Source of the DNA: Halodesulfurarchaeum formicicum | Lineage (GTDB): Archaea; Halobacteriota; Halobacteria; Halobacteriales; Halobacteriaceae | DNA length: 64,000 bases | Direction of reading: 5' to 3' | Assembly (NCBI RefSeq): GCF_001886955.1 | Contig: NZ_CP016804.1 | Span: 744,001-808,000 of the forward strand | Shown: positions 36,049 to 48,073 of the stretch, in pieces | How the letters are laid out: every line of letters starts with the position of its first letter | How positions within the stretch are numbered: the stretch's first letter is position 1 | Position numbers and translations under genes: made by a program | The notes under the pieces: model-generated | Told to the model about the DNA's origin: nothing | Seen by the model: the letters and a program-made list of their open reading frames with translations, nothing else | Databases searched by the model: none

Positions 36049-37040
36049 TGCCCCTGCAAGCTGGCCCGAGCTGGTTCGGGATTCCACTAATCGAGCTCTG
36101 GTTCGTGGCCCTGTTCCTGACACTGGCCATGTTCCTCTGGCTCGACGGGACGAACTTCGGGATGGGTGTGCTCTACGGGCTGGTGGACGACCACGAGACC
36201 AAAGAGACGATCCTGACCGCGCTGGCCCCTCTCTGGGACGGAGCCGAAGTCTGGCTCGTTGTCTTCGGTGGGGCGCTCTTTGCCGTCTTCCCGGACGTCT
36301 ACGGCGGCCTGTTCAGCGGCTACTACCTGTTGATGTTCGCCATCCTCGGCGCGCTCATCATCCGGGGGGTCTCTCCCGAATTCCTGGAGCAACGCGAGGA
36401 CGCTGGCTGGCGACGGCTCTGGAGTAGCACGTTCATTCTCGGGAGCACGCTCGCCCCGTTCTTCCTGGGGATGTTCGCCGCTAACTGGCTCGTGGGCGCA
36501 TCCGGGATCATTTCGGTCCCGGGTATCGTGGTCGGTCTCGCGCTGGTCGCCATCTCGACTGCCCAGGGGGCCGGTTTCCTGGGCATGAAGACGGCGGCCG
36601 GCCTCGACGAGACCGTCACCCGGTACGGGCTGCTCTCCCAGGTCGCTTACCTCGTGCTCGCGGTGGTCACGGTCGGCTATCTTTACGTGGCCGTCGAGGG
36701 CATGGCGGCGAAAGTAGTCCACCCGGTTGTGCTCGCGCTCGTGGCGATCACGGCGATTCTCGGGATTGCATACCTCTGGCTGCTTCGGGACGGTCAGTAC
36801 CGACCCGCTTTCCTTGCAGCCGGAATACAGCTCTTCGGGCTTGTGGCCCTCGTCGCCGTCCTCCTCTTCCCGGTCATCTACCCGGTGACCGGGCTGACGG
36901 TGTTCGAAGCCGCCGTCTCGACCCTGCAACTGAAGATGATGACCGTGGTCCTGGCCATCTTCCTCCCGCTCGTGCTGCTCTACTTTGCGGTCCTTTACAG
37001 TGCCTTTGCCGGACCGGTGCAGGCGGGTGAGGGCTACTAA
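36045..37040 (+). CDS. cydB: Cytochrome bd quinol oxidase subunit II
   Basis: A 331-residue subunit with eight or nine helices. LDGTNFGMGVLYGLVDD, the gate APLWDGAEVWLVVFGGALFAVFPDVYGGLFSGYYL and the following RGVSPEF are family signatures. Two ATG codons (36045 and 36048) overlap the cydA stop; either start is possible. No cydX-like small subunit or cydCD genes are visible next to it. Confidence 0.93.
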   Translation: MMPLQAGPSWFGIPLIELWFVALFLTLAMFLWLDGTNFGMGVLYGLVDDHETKETILTALAPLWDGAEVWLVVFGGALFAVFPDVYGGLFSGYYLLMFAILGALIIRGVSPEFLEQREDAGWRRLWSSTFILGSTLAPFFLGMFAANWLVGASGIISVPGIVVGLALVAISTAQGAGFLGMKTAAGLDETVTRYGLLSQVAYLVLAVVTVGYLYVAVEGMAAKVVHPVVLALVAITAILGIAYLWLLRDGQYRPAFLAAGIQLFGLVALVAVLLFPVIYPVTGLTVFEAAVSTLQLKMMTVVLAIFLPLVLLYFAVLYSAFAGPVQAGEGY

Positions 37041-37081
37041 CCGATCGGAGCCCTCAACCCGACGGGTCGCCTACCCGGTGT

Positions 37082-37708
37082 ATGCACGTCGTCTTCGATA
37101 TGGATGGCGTCTTGCTCGATTCACAGGCTGAACTGGGGTGGCTCGACCGCGCTCTGGACGAGACCCTGCAGGCCTTCGACATCGAGCCGACGCCGGAGCG
37201 CCGAGAACTGCTTTATCCCCCAAATCTCCGGAATTTCGAGCAGGCTGCTAAGGACCTTGGCGTTCCGCCCGCGGAGCTCTGGCCGGTCCGCCATCGACAC
37301 TACGTGCAAGAGAAAGAGCGAGCGTTGAAGACCGGGCAAATCGTCCCGTTTCCGGATATCCAGCAGGTCCACACGTTAGCCCAGGAGCATCCGGTTTCGA
37401 TCATCAGCAACTCGCCGGAGTCGATCGTCGAGACGTTCGTGGCGGTAGCCGATCTCGACGCCGTGGTGGCCCACTGGATCGGCCGGGGGGACGATCTGGA
37501 AACGATCGAACGGATGAAGCCCGATCCCGCGTTCTACGAGGACCTCGTCGATCGGGCTGGCCCTGACGAGTACGTTTACGTCGGCGATACGTCCTCGGAT
37601 GCGCTTTTCGCGCAGCGGACCGGAATGGATTTCGTTCATCTGGACCGCTCTGGCGGACAGGTGTCTTCCCTGGCCGGAGCGATCGAGCTGATCCGTGGGG
37701 GTAATTGA
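37082..37708 (+). CDS. HAD-superfamily phosphatase
   Basis: A 208-residue haloacid-dehalogenase-like hydrolase resembling phosphoglycolate phosphatase or beta-phosphoglucomutase. Motif I is VVFDMDGVLLDSQ at residues 3-15, motif II is SIISNSPES near 105, motif III MKPDPAF near 140, motif IV VYVGDTSSDALFA near 162. A helical cap lies between motifs I and II. Substrate unknown. Confidence 0.83.
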   Translation: MHVVFDMDGVLLDSQAELGWLDRALDETLQAFDIEPTPERRELLYPPNLRNFEQAAKDLGVPPAELWPVRHRHYVQEKERALKTGQIVPFPDIQQVHTLAQEHPVSIISNSPESIVETFVAVADLDAVVAHWIGRGDDLETIERMKPDPAFYEDLVDRAGPDEYVYVGDTSSDALFAQRTGMDFVHLDRSGGQVSSLAGAIELIRGGN

Positions 37709-37724
37709 CGTGAGACATTGGCAC

Positions 37725-37734
37725 AAGTTTTGAA
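37725..37734 (+). promoter_or_regulatory. TATA-like element of the second CBS protein gene
   Basis: AAGTTTTGAA is centred about 29 bases before the ATG at 37759. Confidence 0.45.
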
Positions 37735-37758
37735 TCCCCTGACTGCGTAGGGGGATGT

Positions 37759-38181
37759 ATGTCTGTCAGGGATCTCATGACGACGGACCTGGTGACGGTG
37801 CCACTCGGAGCGACCCTCGAAGCGGCCGTGGGCGAAATGCTCGGAAACCGGGTTGGAAGCGTGCTCGTTACGGACGGTGAACGGCCGGTGGGCATCATCA
37901 CCGAAACGGACGTTCTGGCTGCTGGCAGCGGAACCGAACGTCCCTTCGGAGACATTCCCGTCTCCCGGGCGATGAGCCCGAATCTGGTGACGATCGGTCC
38001 CGAGAAGCGCCCACAGGACGCCCTGGAGAAAATGCAGAACTACGGCATCAAGAAGGTCGTCGTGACCGAGGACGAGGAGCTACTCGGGATCGTCACAACG
38101 ACGGATCTGGTTCGCCATCAGAGTGACCTGGTCGAGGAAGTGACCGACATCGACCGGACCCAGTCCTATCCGAGTCTCTAA
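37759..38181 (+). CDS. Two-CBS-domain protein
   Basis: A 140-residue stand-alone Bateman module. The first CBS motif starts VRDLMTTDLVTVPLGATLEAAVGEML and the second PVSRAMSPNLVTIGPEKRPQDALEKMQNYGIKKVVV. It should bind an adenine nucleotide and signal to an unknown partner. It ends one base before the convergent flavoprotein gene. Confidence 0.87.
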   Translation: MSVRDLMTTDLVTVPLGATLEAAVGEMLGNRVGSVLVTDGERPVGIITETDVLAAGSGTERPFGDIPVSRAMSPNLVTIGPEKRPQDALEKMQNYGIKKVVVTEDEELLGIVTTTDLVRHQSDLVEEVTDIDRTQSYPSL

Positions 38182-38182
38182 C

Positions 38183-38737
38183 TCAGGCCGCGTCTTCGGG
38201 CGTGTCGAAGTCGTGGAACTTCTCGCCTTCCTCGGTTGAAAGGATGTTCAGCGCAGCGGCCACGCCGTCACCGGCCGCGATCTGGGCCTGCCACTCCTCG
38301 ACTCGGCCCATCGCCCCTGTCGCGTAGACGTTCTCGACGCTCGTCTCCATGGTCACGTCGACGTCGACGACTGCCCTGTCGGTCAACTTACAGCCTAACT
38401 CCTTCGCGAGGCTTCGGTCCGTGCCAGTCGCGAGCACCAGATAGTCGGCTTCGTACTCGCCAGCGTCGGTCTCGACGGCGAACCCGTCGTCGGTTTCTTC
38501 GGCTGTGATTACCTCCTCTTCGCGGAGGTCGGCGCCGAAGTCCTCAACCTGTTCGCGGGATCGGTCCATGAACTCGGTGCCATCCACGCTCTCGATCCCG
38601 AGGTAGTTGAAGAGGTGGGCCTTGTGCATCCAGGTCCCATCGGTGTCAAAGACCGTGGTTTCCAGGCCGTTTTTCGCGGTGTAGAGTGCTGCCCCGAGGC
38701 CGGCAGGGCCGCCGCCGACGACGATAACGTCTGTCAT
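38183..38737 (-). CDS. Half-length thioredoxin-reductase-like FAD protein
   Basis: A 184-residue protein with the N-terminal FAD Rossmann motif VIVVGGGPAGLGAALYTAKNG and the later ATG element (LVLATGTDRS) of the thioredoxin reductase fold. It has no NADPH domain and no CxxC redox pair, and it is about 60 percent of the usual length. The C-terminal FAD motif normally reading GD is GAM here (VYATGAMGRVEEWQ), so the Asp that contacts the cofactor is missing. It may be a regulatory or FAD-storage protein rather than a reductase. Confidence 0.8.
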   Translation of the reverse strand: MTDVIVVGGGPAGLGAALYTAKNGLETTVFDTDGTWMHKAHLFNYLGIESVDGTEFMDRSREQVEDFGADLREEEVITAEETDDGFAVETDAGEYEADYLVLATGTDRSLAKELGCKLTDRAVVDVDVTMETSVENVYATGAMGRVEEWQAQIAAGDGVAAALNILSTEEGEKFHDFDTPEDAA

Positions 38738-38764
38738 GCATCTACACCCAGGAGCAGTTCGCAG

Positions 38765-39238
38765 TTAAGTCTCGTCCCCGTCGAGTTTCTCGCGGGTTTT
38801 TCGGTGGCGATAGGCAAACGCCAGCGCGAACCCGGGCTGGAGGGCTCGATCCACGAGGTCGCCGTAGCCACTTTCGTACTCGACGTGGTCGATGAGTTGG
38901 GTCCGATCTCCCACCCTGCGGAACCGATGGGTGTGCCGCCAGGTCGCCATCGGTCCCGTCTCCATCTCGTCGACGAAGTACGCCTCGTCTGCCAGTTCCT
39001 CACGCGCCACGATGACCGAGGTAAAGCGTTGGCGCGGGCCGCCCGGAATGGGCCCCACCGAGAGGTCGATCTCTGAGCCCTCGCGTAGCACGTCGCCCCC
39101 GTCCGGCACACGAATCGCTTCGACCTGGAGGTTGGCCACTGCTGGTGTGAGTTCGAGCAGGCCGTCGATCGTGGAGTGAAACGCCCACACTGTTTCGAGG
39201 GGCGCATCGACGGTACTCCGACGGGTGAAGATTGCCAT
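38765..39238 (-). CDS. SRPBCC/START-fold ligand-binding protein
   Basis: A 157-residue protein of the polyketide cyclase/Bet v1 superfamily. Visible are the family start FTRRSTVDAPLETVWAFHSTIDGLLELTP, a run of strands, and the C-terminal long helix ALAFAYRHRKTREKL. These bind hydrophobic ligands; ligand unknown. The ATG at 39238 is followed by a typical N-terminus. Confidence 0.8.
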   Translation of the reverse strand: MAIFTRRSTVDAPLETVWAFHSTIDGLLELTPAVANLQVEAIRVPDGGDVLREGSEIDLSVGPIPGGPRQRFTSVIVAREELADEAYFVDEMETGPMATWRHTHRFRRVGDRTQLIDHVEYESGYGDLVDRALQPGFALAFAYRHRKTREKLDGDET

Positions 39239-39290
39239 ACAAGTTATACAGCCTGCATCCGCAAAAGGAAGGCCCCCAACTGACCGGGAG

Positions 39291-39824
39291 TCAGTGAGCC
39301 GGGTCCTCGGCCGGTGCGATCATGTCCTCGATCTTGAGGATAACCACGTTTTTGGCCTCGTCTTTGGCGTCCACGGTTCCGTCGACCCGGAGCTTCGAGA
39401 TCGGGGTCGGGCCGACGGCGACACTGTCGCCCTCGTGGAAGTCCTTGATCGAGCCCCGAACCTCGATCTCGGCCCGGCAGAGATCCGGATTGAAAACCGT
39501 CGTCAGGTCGATGTTCTGCACGTTCACGTCCTCGACCGGGTCGCCGTTCCGACGTACGGGCACTGCGGCCGGCGAATCGATCTGTTCGATTTCCAGAGCC
39601 TCGAAGGCATTCGTCGTGGGTCGATAGCCGCCTTTCGGGCCCGGGACCCCTTCGACTAACTGCAGGGCCTTCAGGCTCTGCATCTGATTTCGAATGGTAC
39701 CCGGATTGCGATCGACCTCCTCGGCGATGGTTTCTCCTTTGATCGCCGTCTCTTCTTGCCTGTACCGGTCGACGAGTGCCCGGAGAATCGTCTTTTGACT
39801 CGCGGTCAGTTCGATAGAGGACAT
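39291..39824 (-). CDS. Winged-helix transcriptional regulator with C-terminal beta domain
   Basis: A 177-residue regulator. Residues 1-65 form a winged helix: LTASQKTILRALVDRYRQEETAIKGETIAEEVDRNPGTIRNQMQSLKALQLVEGVPGPKGGYRPT. The GPKGGY wing is like that of Rrf2 proteins, but no Fe-S cysteine cluster is present (one Cys only). The C-terminal half is beta-rich (CRAEIEVRGSIKDFHEGDSVAVGPTPISKLRVDG). Likely conserved among haloarchaea; its targets are unknown. A TATA box (GGTTTTATG, minus strand) precedes it by about 29 bases. Confidence 0.78.
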   Translation of the reverse strand: MSSIELTASQKTILRALVDRYRQEETAIKGETIAEEVDRNPGTIRNQMQSLKALQLVEGVPGPKGGYRPTTNAFEALEIEQIDSPAAVPVRRNGDPVEDVNVQNIDLTTVFNPDLCRAEIEVRGSIKDFHEGDSVAVGPTPISKLRVDGTVDAKDEAKNVVILKIEDMIAPAEDPAH

Positions 39825-39849
39825 TAAATCGTGATAGACCGGTTCGTTT

Positions 39850-39858
39850 CATAAAACC
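39850..39858 (-). promoter_or_regulatory. TATA box of the winged-helix regulator
   Basis: GGTTTTATG on the minus strand, about 29 bases before the ATG at 39824. Confidence 0.5.
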
Positions 39859-39890
39859 CCATGGCCTGGGTCTCCCCGCCGAAACCGGGA

Positions 39891-39898
39891 GTCTTAAT
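39891..39898 (+). promoter_or_regulatory. TATA box of the sugar-nucleotide epimerase
   Basis: GTCTTAAT, about 28 bases before the ATG at 39923; together with the divergent box upstream it leaves under 40 bases between the two promoters. Confidence 0.5.
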
Positions 39899-39922
39899 CG
39901 GGGGACACGACTTGCTCCGGGT

Positions 39923-40849
39923 ATGCAGGGACAACGCGTGCTCGTCACCGGCGGGGCCGGTTTCATCGGGTCGAATCTCGCCAACACGCTCGCCGCGGAC
40001 AACGAAGTCATCGTCGTCGACGATCTTTTCCTCGGGACTGCGGAGAATCTCATCGATCAGGTCGACTTCCGCGAGCGGAGCGTGCTGGAAGACGATCTTC
40101 CGACCGACGTGGACGTGCTCTTCCATCTGGCGGCTCTCTCCTCGATGCAGATGCACGAGGACGACCCACAGCGCGGCGCGCGGGTCAACGTCGAGGGGTT
40201 CGTGAACACCGTCGAACAGTTCGTCCAGGACGGCGGCGAGACTGTGGTCTATGCAACGACTTCCTCGATCTACGGCGATCGAACCGAACCCTCCCCCGAA
40301 TCGATGTCCGTCGAAGCCCGGACCGGCTACGAGGCGTCGAAACTCGCTCGTGAACGCTACGCCGAGTACTACGACAACTACTACGAGGACGTGACGATGG
40401 CCGGACTGCGATACTTCTCGGTCTACCAGGGCATGGCCGGCGGCGCGGAGGGCCATAAAGGCGAGTTCGCGAACATCATCGCGCAGTTCGCCGACGATAT
40501 CGCGAACGGCAATTCGCCGAAGATCTACGGTGATGGAACCCAGACTCGGGATTTCACCCACGTCGAAGACGTGGTCGACGCGACGATCCGGGCCGCCGAA
40601 AACGACCTCTCGGGCATCTTCAACGTGGGGACCGGGACACAGCACTCTTTTGACACGGTCGTCGAGATGCTCAACGACGCGCTCGGGACCGAGGTCGCGC
40701 CGGAGTACGTCGAGAACCCGATCCCTGAAGACATCTACGTCCACGACACGCTAGCCGACGCGACTCGCATGCAGGAGGCGACCGGCTGGGAGCCGTCCAT
40801 CTCCTTCGAGGCGGGAATCGAGCGAGTCTGTGAGCCGTATCTGGACTGA
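39923..40849 (+). CDS. NAD-dependent epimerase/dehydratase (UDP-glucose 4-epimerase-like)
   Basis: A 306-residue short-chain dehydrogenase of the extended type. The NAD motif VTGGAGFIGSNLA is at residues 7-19, the catalytic pair Tyr/Lys in YEASK, with TTSSIYG supplying the Ser/Thr. GDGTQTRDFTHVEDVVDA is the sugar-nucleotide binding segment. It probably acts on a UDP-sugar for surface glycans; exact sugar not decided by sequence. Confidence 0.87.
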   Translation: MQGQRVLVTGGAGFIGSNLANTLAADNEVIVVDDLFLGTAENLIDQVDFRERSVLEDDLPTDVDVLFHLAALSSMQMHEDDPQRGARVNVEGFVNTVEQFVQDGGETVVYATTSSIYGDRTEPSPESMSVEARTGYEASKLARERYAEYYDNYYEDVTMAGLRYFSVYQGMAGGAEGHKGEFANIIAQFADDIANGNSPKIYGDGTQTRDFTHVEDVVDATIRAAENDLSGIFNVGTGTQHSFDTVVEMLNDALGTEVAPEYVENPIPEDIYVHDTLADATRMQEATGWEPSISFEAGIERVCEPYLD

Positions 40850-40855
40850 CTCAGT

Positions 40856-41782
40856 TCAGGTGAACAGGTGGGTCCCGACCTCGCGAAGGGACTCGACGCC
40901 GGCCACTTCGGTCGAGAACTGTGGGACCGACACCAGCCCCGGGTCCTGGCCGTAGACTGATTCCAGCTCTGCGAGGTGTTCTCGCTGCATTGCGACCCGG
41001 TCCTGATGGAACGAGCAGTCACAGAGCGATTCCGAGAGGAGGCCGTTCGCGACGATCCCACCAACTGCAATGCCCCGGTCTTCGAGTTCCGCCGTGATGC
41101 GCTGGGTCTCGTTGACCGCCAGCTTTTCGGGATTTGTCACGACGAGGAAGGTCGTTCGGTCGCTTTGAACCATGGCCAGACAGTCCTGGGCCAACTCGCG
41201 CCACTCATCGAGGAGTTTGCTCGGGTCGGCTTTGGTGTCGCGGCTGATTGCGGCCCGGAGTTTGGCGTAGAACTTCGGGGCGGTCCCCAGGTGTTCGTAG
41301 AGTTTCTCTTCGAGTTCGATTAACCCGATGGTCGCCCCCGCAGGGGCGGTGTCCCAGACGATTCGGTCGTAGGTGTCGCCCTCGTAGAACTCGAGCAGGT
41401 AGCTCAGCGCAAATTGGGTGGCGATGCCCGGCGCCTCGGCGAAGTAGTCGATCACCCACCGATCGACGGGCATAAAGGAGGAGACCACGGCATACACCTC
41501 CTCGCCGTAGGCTTCTTTCCAGCGCTCGGCGACCGTGTCGAAGTCCATCTCGATCGCATCGAGATTTTCGACGCCCGGGACGGCGGTCACCTCGCCACCG
41601 ACGTCAGTGCCCAGAATGTCCGACAGCGATGGGGACCGATCGGTCGACAGCAGGAGGGTTCGTTCGCCCTGTTCGGCCAGGTGCACCGCGGTCGCGGCCG
41701 CACTCGTGGTCTTTCCGACGCCGCCCTTGCCGGTGAATGCGATCAGGTCGTGGGACTCGACGAGCGGGGAGAGTGACTCCAT
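40856..41782 (-). CDS. ArsA/Get3-type ATPase
   Basis: A 308-residue P-loop ATPase with deviant Walker A FTGKGGVGKTTSAAATA near residue 15 and switch regions LSTDRSPSLSDIL and VWDTAPAGAT. The C-terminal SLCDCSFHQDR holds closely spaced cysteines like the metal pair of Get3. It could help insert tail-anchored membrane proteins or handle metalloids; no arsenic genes are near. A GTG at 41803 would add seven residues; the ATG at 41782 is preferred. Confidence 0.85.
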   Translation of the reverse strand: MESLSPLVESHDLIAFTGKGGVGKTTSAAATAVHLAEQGERTLLLSTDRSPSLSDILGTDVGGEVTAVPGVENLDAIEMDFDTVAERWKEAYGEEVYAVVSSFMPVDRWVIDYFAEAPGIATQFALSYLLEFYEGDTYDRIVWDTAPAGATIGLIELEEKLYEHLGTAPKFYAKLRAAISRDTKADPSKLLDEWRELAQDCLAMVQSDRTTFLVVTNPEKLAVNETQRITAELEDRGIAVGGIVANGLLSESLCDCSFHQDRVAMQREHLAELESVYGQDPGLVSVPQFSTEVAGVESLREVGTHLFT

Positions 41783-41845
41783 TAGTTTCCGGTAGGGGCT
41801 CACGGACCAAAGAACCCGTGTGGGCCTCGGTCACGTCCGGCTGAC

Positions 41846-44307
41846 CTAGGCTTCAGTCTCCGTCATCGGCCGGAAGATGCTGACGCCAGCCAGGCGGTCC
41901 GTCGCTTCGACACGCATGACGAGCACGCCTTTGGTGTTGCGTCCGATGGCGGAGATCTCTTCGACTGGCATCCGGGTGATCTGGCCGGCCTCGCTCATGG
42001 CGATGACGTGATCGCCCTCCGAAACTGTCCGCAGTGTCGCCACGGGACCGTTTCGCTCGCCGGTCTTGATGTCCATCAGGCCCTTCCCGTTCCGGGACTG
42101 GGCCCGGTACTCCGAGAGCCGGGTGCGCTTGCCGTACCCGTTCTCGGTGACGGTGAGCAGATATCGGTCGTCGGTAGGTCGGACTGCAGTCACGCCAGCG
42201 ACTGCGTCTCCCGGTTCGAGGTTGATCCCCCGAACTCCTCTGGCGGTTCGTCCCATCGCTCGAACGTCGGTCTCCGGGAAGCGGATCGCTCGCCCGCCTC
42301 GCGTGCCGATGACGATCTGTGACTCGTCGTCGGTGATCACCACGTCGACCAGTTCGTCGCCGTCTTCCAGCCGGGTGGCGATGATGCCGGTCGAGAGGAT
42401 GTTCTCGAAGTCCGCTGCTGGCGTTCGCTTGACGTAGCCATCGCGGGTGACCATCGTGAGATACTGGTCCTCGTCGATGTCCCGGGTCGCCACGACGGCG
42501 GTGATGTCCTCGTCCCCGTCGAGTTCGAGCAGGTTGATCGCCGAGGTGCCCCGGGCGGTTCGGGACATCTCCGGCACCTGGTAGGCCTTGAGTCGATAGA
42601 CCTGGCCCGCGTCGGTGAAACAGAGCAGGGTGTCGTGGGTCCGGGCGGGGAAGGCCGTCGCGATCTGATCACCCTCTTTGAGGTCGGCTCCGATGATCCC
42701 CTTCCCGCCCCGGTGCTGGGCCGAGAACTCGTCCATCGGGACCCGCTTGATGTAATCCTCCTCGGAGAGCGTGATGAGCACGTCCTCCTGGGGGATCAGA
42801 TCCTCGTCGGTCACCTCGCCGTCGGCCTCGATAATCGAGGTCCGGCGTTCGTCCCCGTAGGTCTCCTTCTGGGCCTGGAGCTCGGATTTGATGACCTCTC
42901 GAAGCTCCGATTCGTCCTCCAGGATCGTCTGGAGTCGCTCGATCCGGGCTTTGACGTCCTCGTACTCCGACTCGATCTCGCTGCGCTCAAGGGAGGTCAG
43001 GCTCCCGAGTTGCATGCGCACGACGTGCTGGGCCTGGGCCTGCGAGAAGTCATACTCCGCCTGCAACGCGGCTTTGGCGGCGTCCCGGTCTGCTGAGTTC
43101 CTGATCAACTCGACCACGTCCTCGGCGTGTTCCAGGGCCAGAAGCCGGCCTTCCAGAATGTGGGCCCGATCCTCGGCCTCCGCGAGGTCGTGTTCCGAGC
43201 GTCGGCGGACGACCTCCCGGCGGTGATCGAGATAGTGATCGAGCATCTCCTTCAGCGTGAGTACCTCGGGGTTCCCATCCACGAGTGCGAGATTGATGAC
43301 GCCGAAGGTCCGTTCGAGCACGCTCTCCAGCAGGCGGTTCTCGACGATGTCGGTGTTTGCGCCCCGCTTCAACTCGATGACCACACGAATCCCGTCGCGG
43401 TCGGACTCGTCCCGGAGGTCTCGCACTCCCTCCAGGTCGCCCTCGTTGACCATGTCCGCGATCCGCTCGACCAGCTTGGACTTGTTCTGCTGGTAGGGGA
43501 GTGCGGTGAGGATGATCCGATCGCCTTTCGGCCGCTCCTCGATCTCGTAATTCGCCCGAACCCTGAGTCGGCCGCGGCCCGTCTCGTAGGCCTGCTTGAT
43601 GGCGTTCTTGCCCACGATGGTGGCTCCGGTCGGGAAGTCCGGGCCCGGAACGAACTCCATCAGGTCCGTGACTGTCGCATCGGGGTTTTCGAGCAGGTGG
43701 ATCGCTGCATCGATGACCTCGCTCAGATTGTGTGGCGGGACGTTCGTGCTCATCCCGACGGCGATACCTGAGGAACCGTTGACGAGCAGATTTGGGATGG
43801 CCGAGGGGAGCACGGCTGGTTCCTCCAGGCGGTCGTCGTAGTTGGGCTCGAAGTCGACGGTGTCCTTCTCGATGTCCGCGAGCAACTCCTCGGCGATGGG
43901 AGCCATCCGACTCTCGGTGTACCGCATGGCCGCTGCCGGGTCGCCGTCGACCGAGCCGAAGTTCCCCTGCCCGTCGACCAGCGGATAGCGCATCGAGAAG
44001 TCCTGGGCCATCCGCACGAGGGTGTCGTAAATGGCGCTGTCGCCGTGGGGGTGGAAGTTCCCCATCGTGTCCCCGACGATCGAGGAGGACTTCCGGTGGC
44101 CGGAGTTGCTCGTGATGCCGGCCTCGTGCATGGCATAGAGGATGCGCCGGTGAACCGGCTTCAGGCCGTCCCGCACGTCCGGGAGCGCGCGCCCGGCGAT
44201 CACGCTCATCGCGTAATCGATGTAGGACTGTTCCATCTCGTCTTCGACCCGCACGGTCTCGATCTCGTCGCCGACCTGTCCGGCCGGCGTTGGCAGTTCC
44301 GAACTCA

Positions 44308-44308
<1 letters not shown>
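41846..44308 (-). CDS. gyrA: DNA gyrase subunit A
   Basis: An 820-residue subunit that cuts and rejoins DNA during negative supercoiling. The N-terminal [33 protein letters not shown] is typical, the catalytic tyrosine is in [10 protein letters not shown], and six beta-propeller blades fill the C-terminal 320 residues, with the GyrA-box-like QHRGGKGI near residue 525. Starts one base inside the gyrB stop codon (TGATG). No intein. Confidence 0.97.
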
Positions 44309-47973
<3,665 letters not shown>

Positions 47974-47977
47974 TCCC

Positions 47978-47995
47978 CATGCGCGTGCGCGCGTA
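47978..47995. promoter_or_regulatory. 18-base alternating purine-pyrimidine tract beside the gyrB TATA box
   Basis: The bases CATGCGCGTGCGCGCGTA alternate pyrimidine and purine without a break, four bases upstream of the gyrB TATA element and in the divergent gap with top6B. Such GC-rich alternation favours left-handed DNA under negative supercoiling. Confidence 0.6.
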
Positions 47996-48073
47996 GAAGC
48001 CCCACGCCTCCCGTTTTCGGGTCCCCCGTATCGGGATGTTTTTGAGTGGGGGCGCGGAACCCCAACCAAGCGA

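Noticed and set aside
34669-36123. A 484-residue minus-strand frame opposite cydA
   Set aside because: CydA has its heme His19 and full family motifs; the reverse frame is a highly charged shadow.
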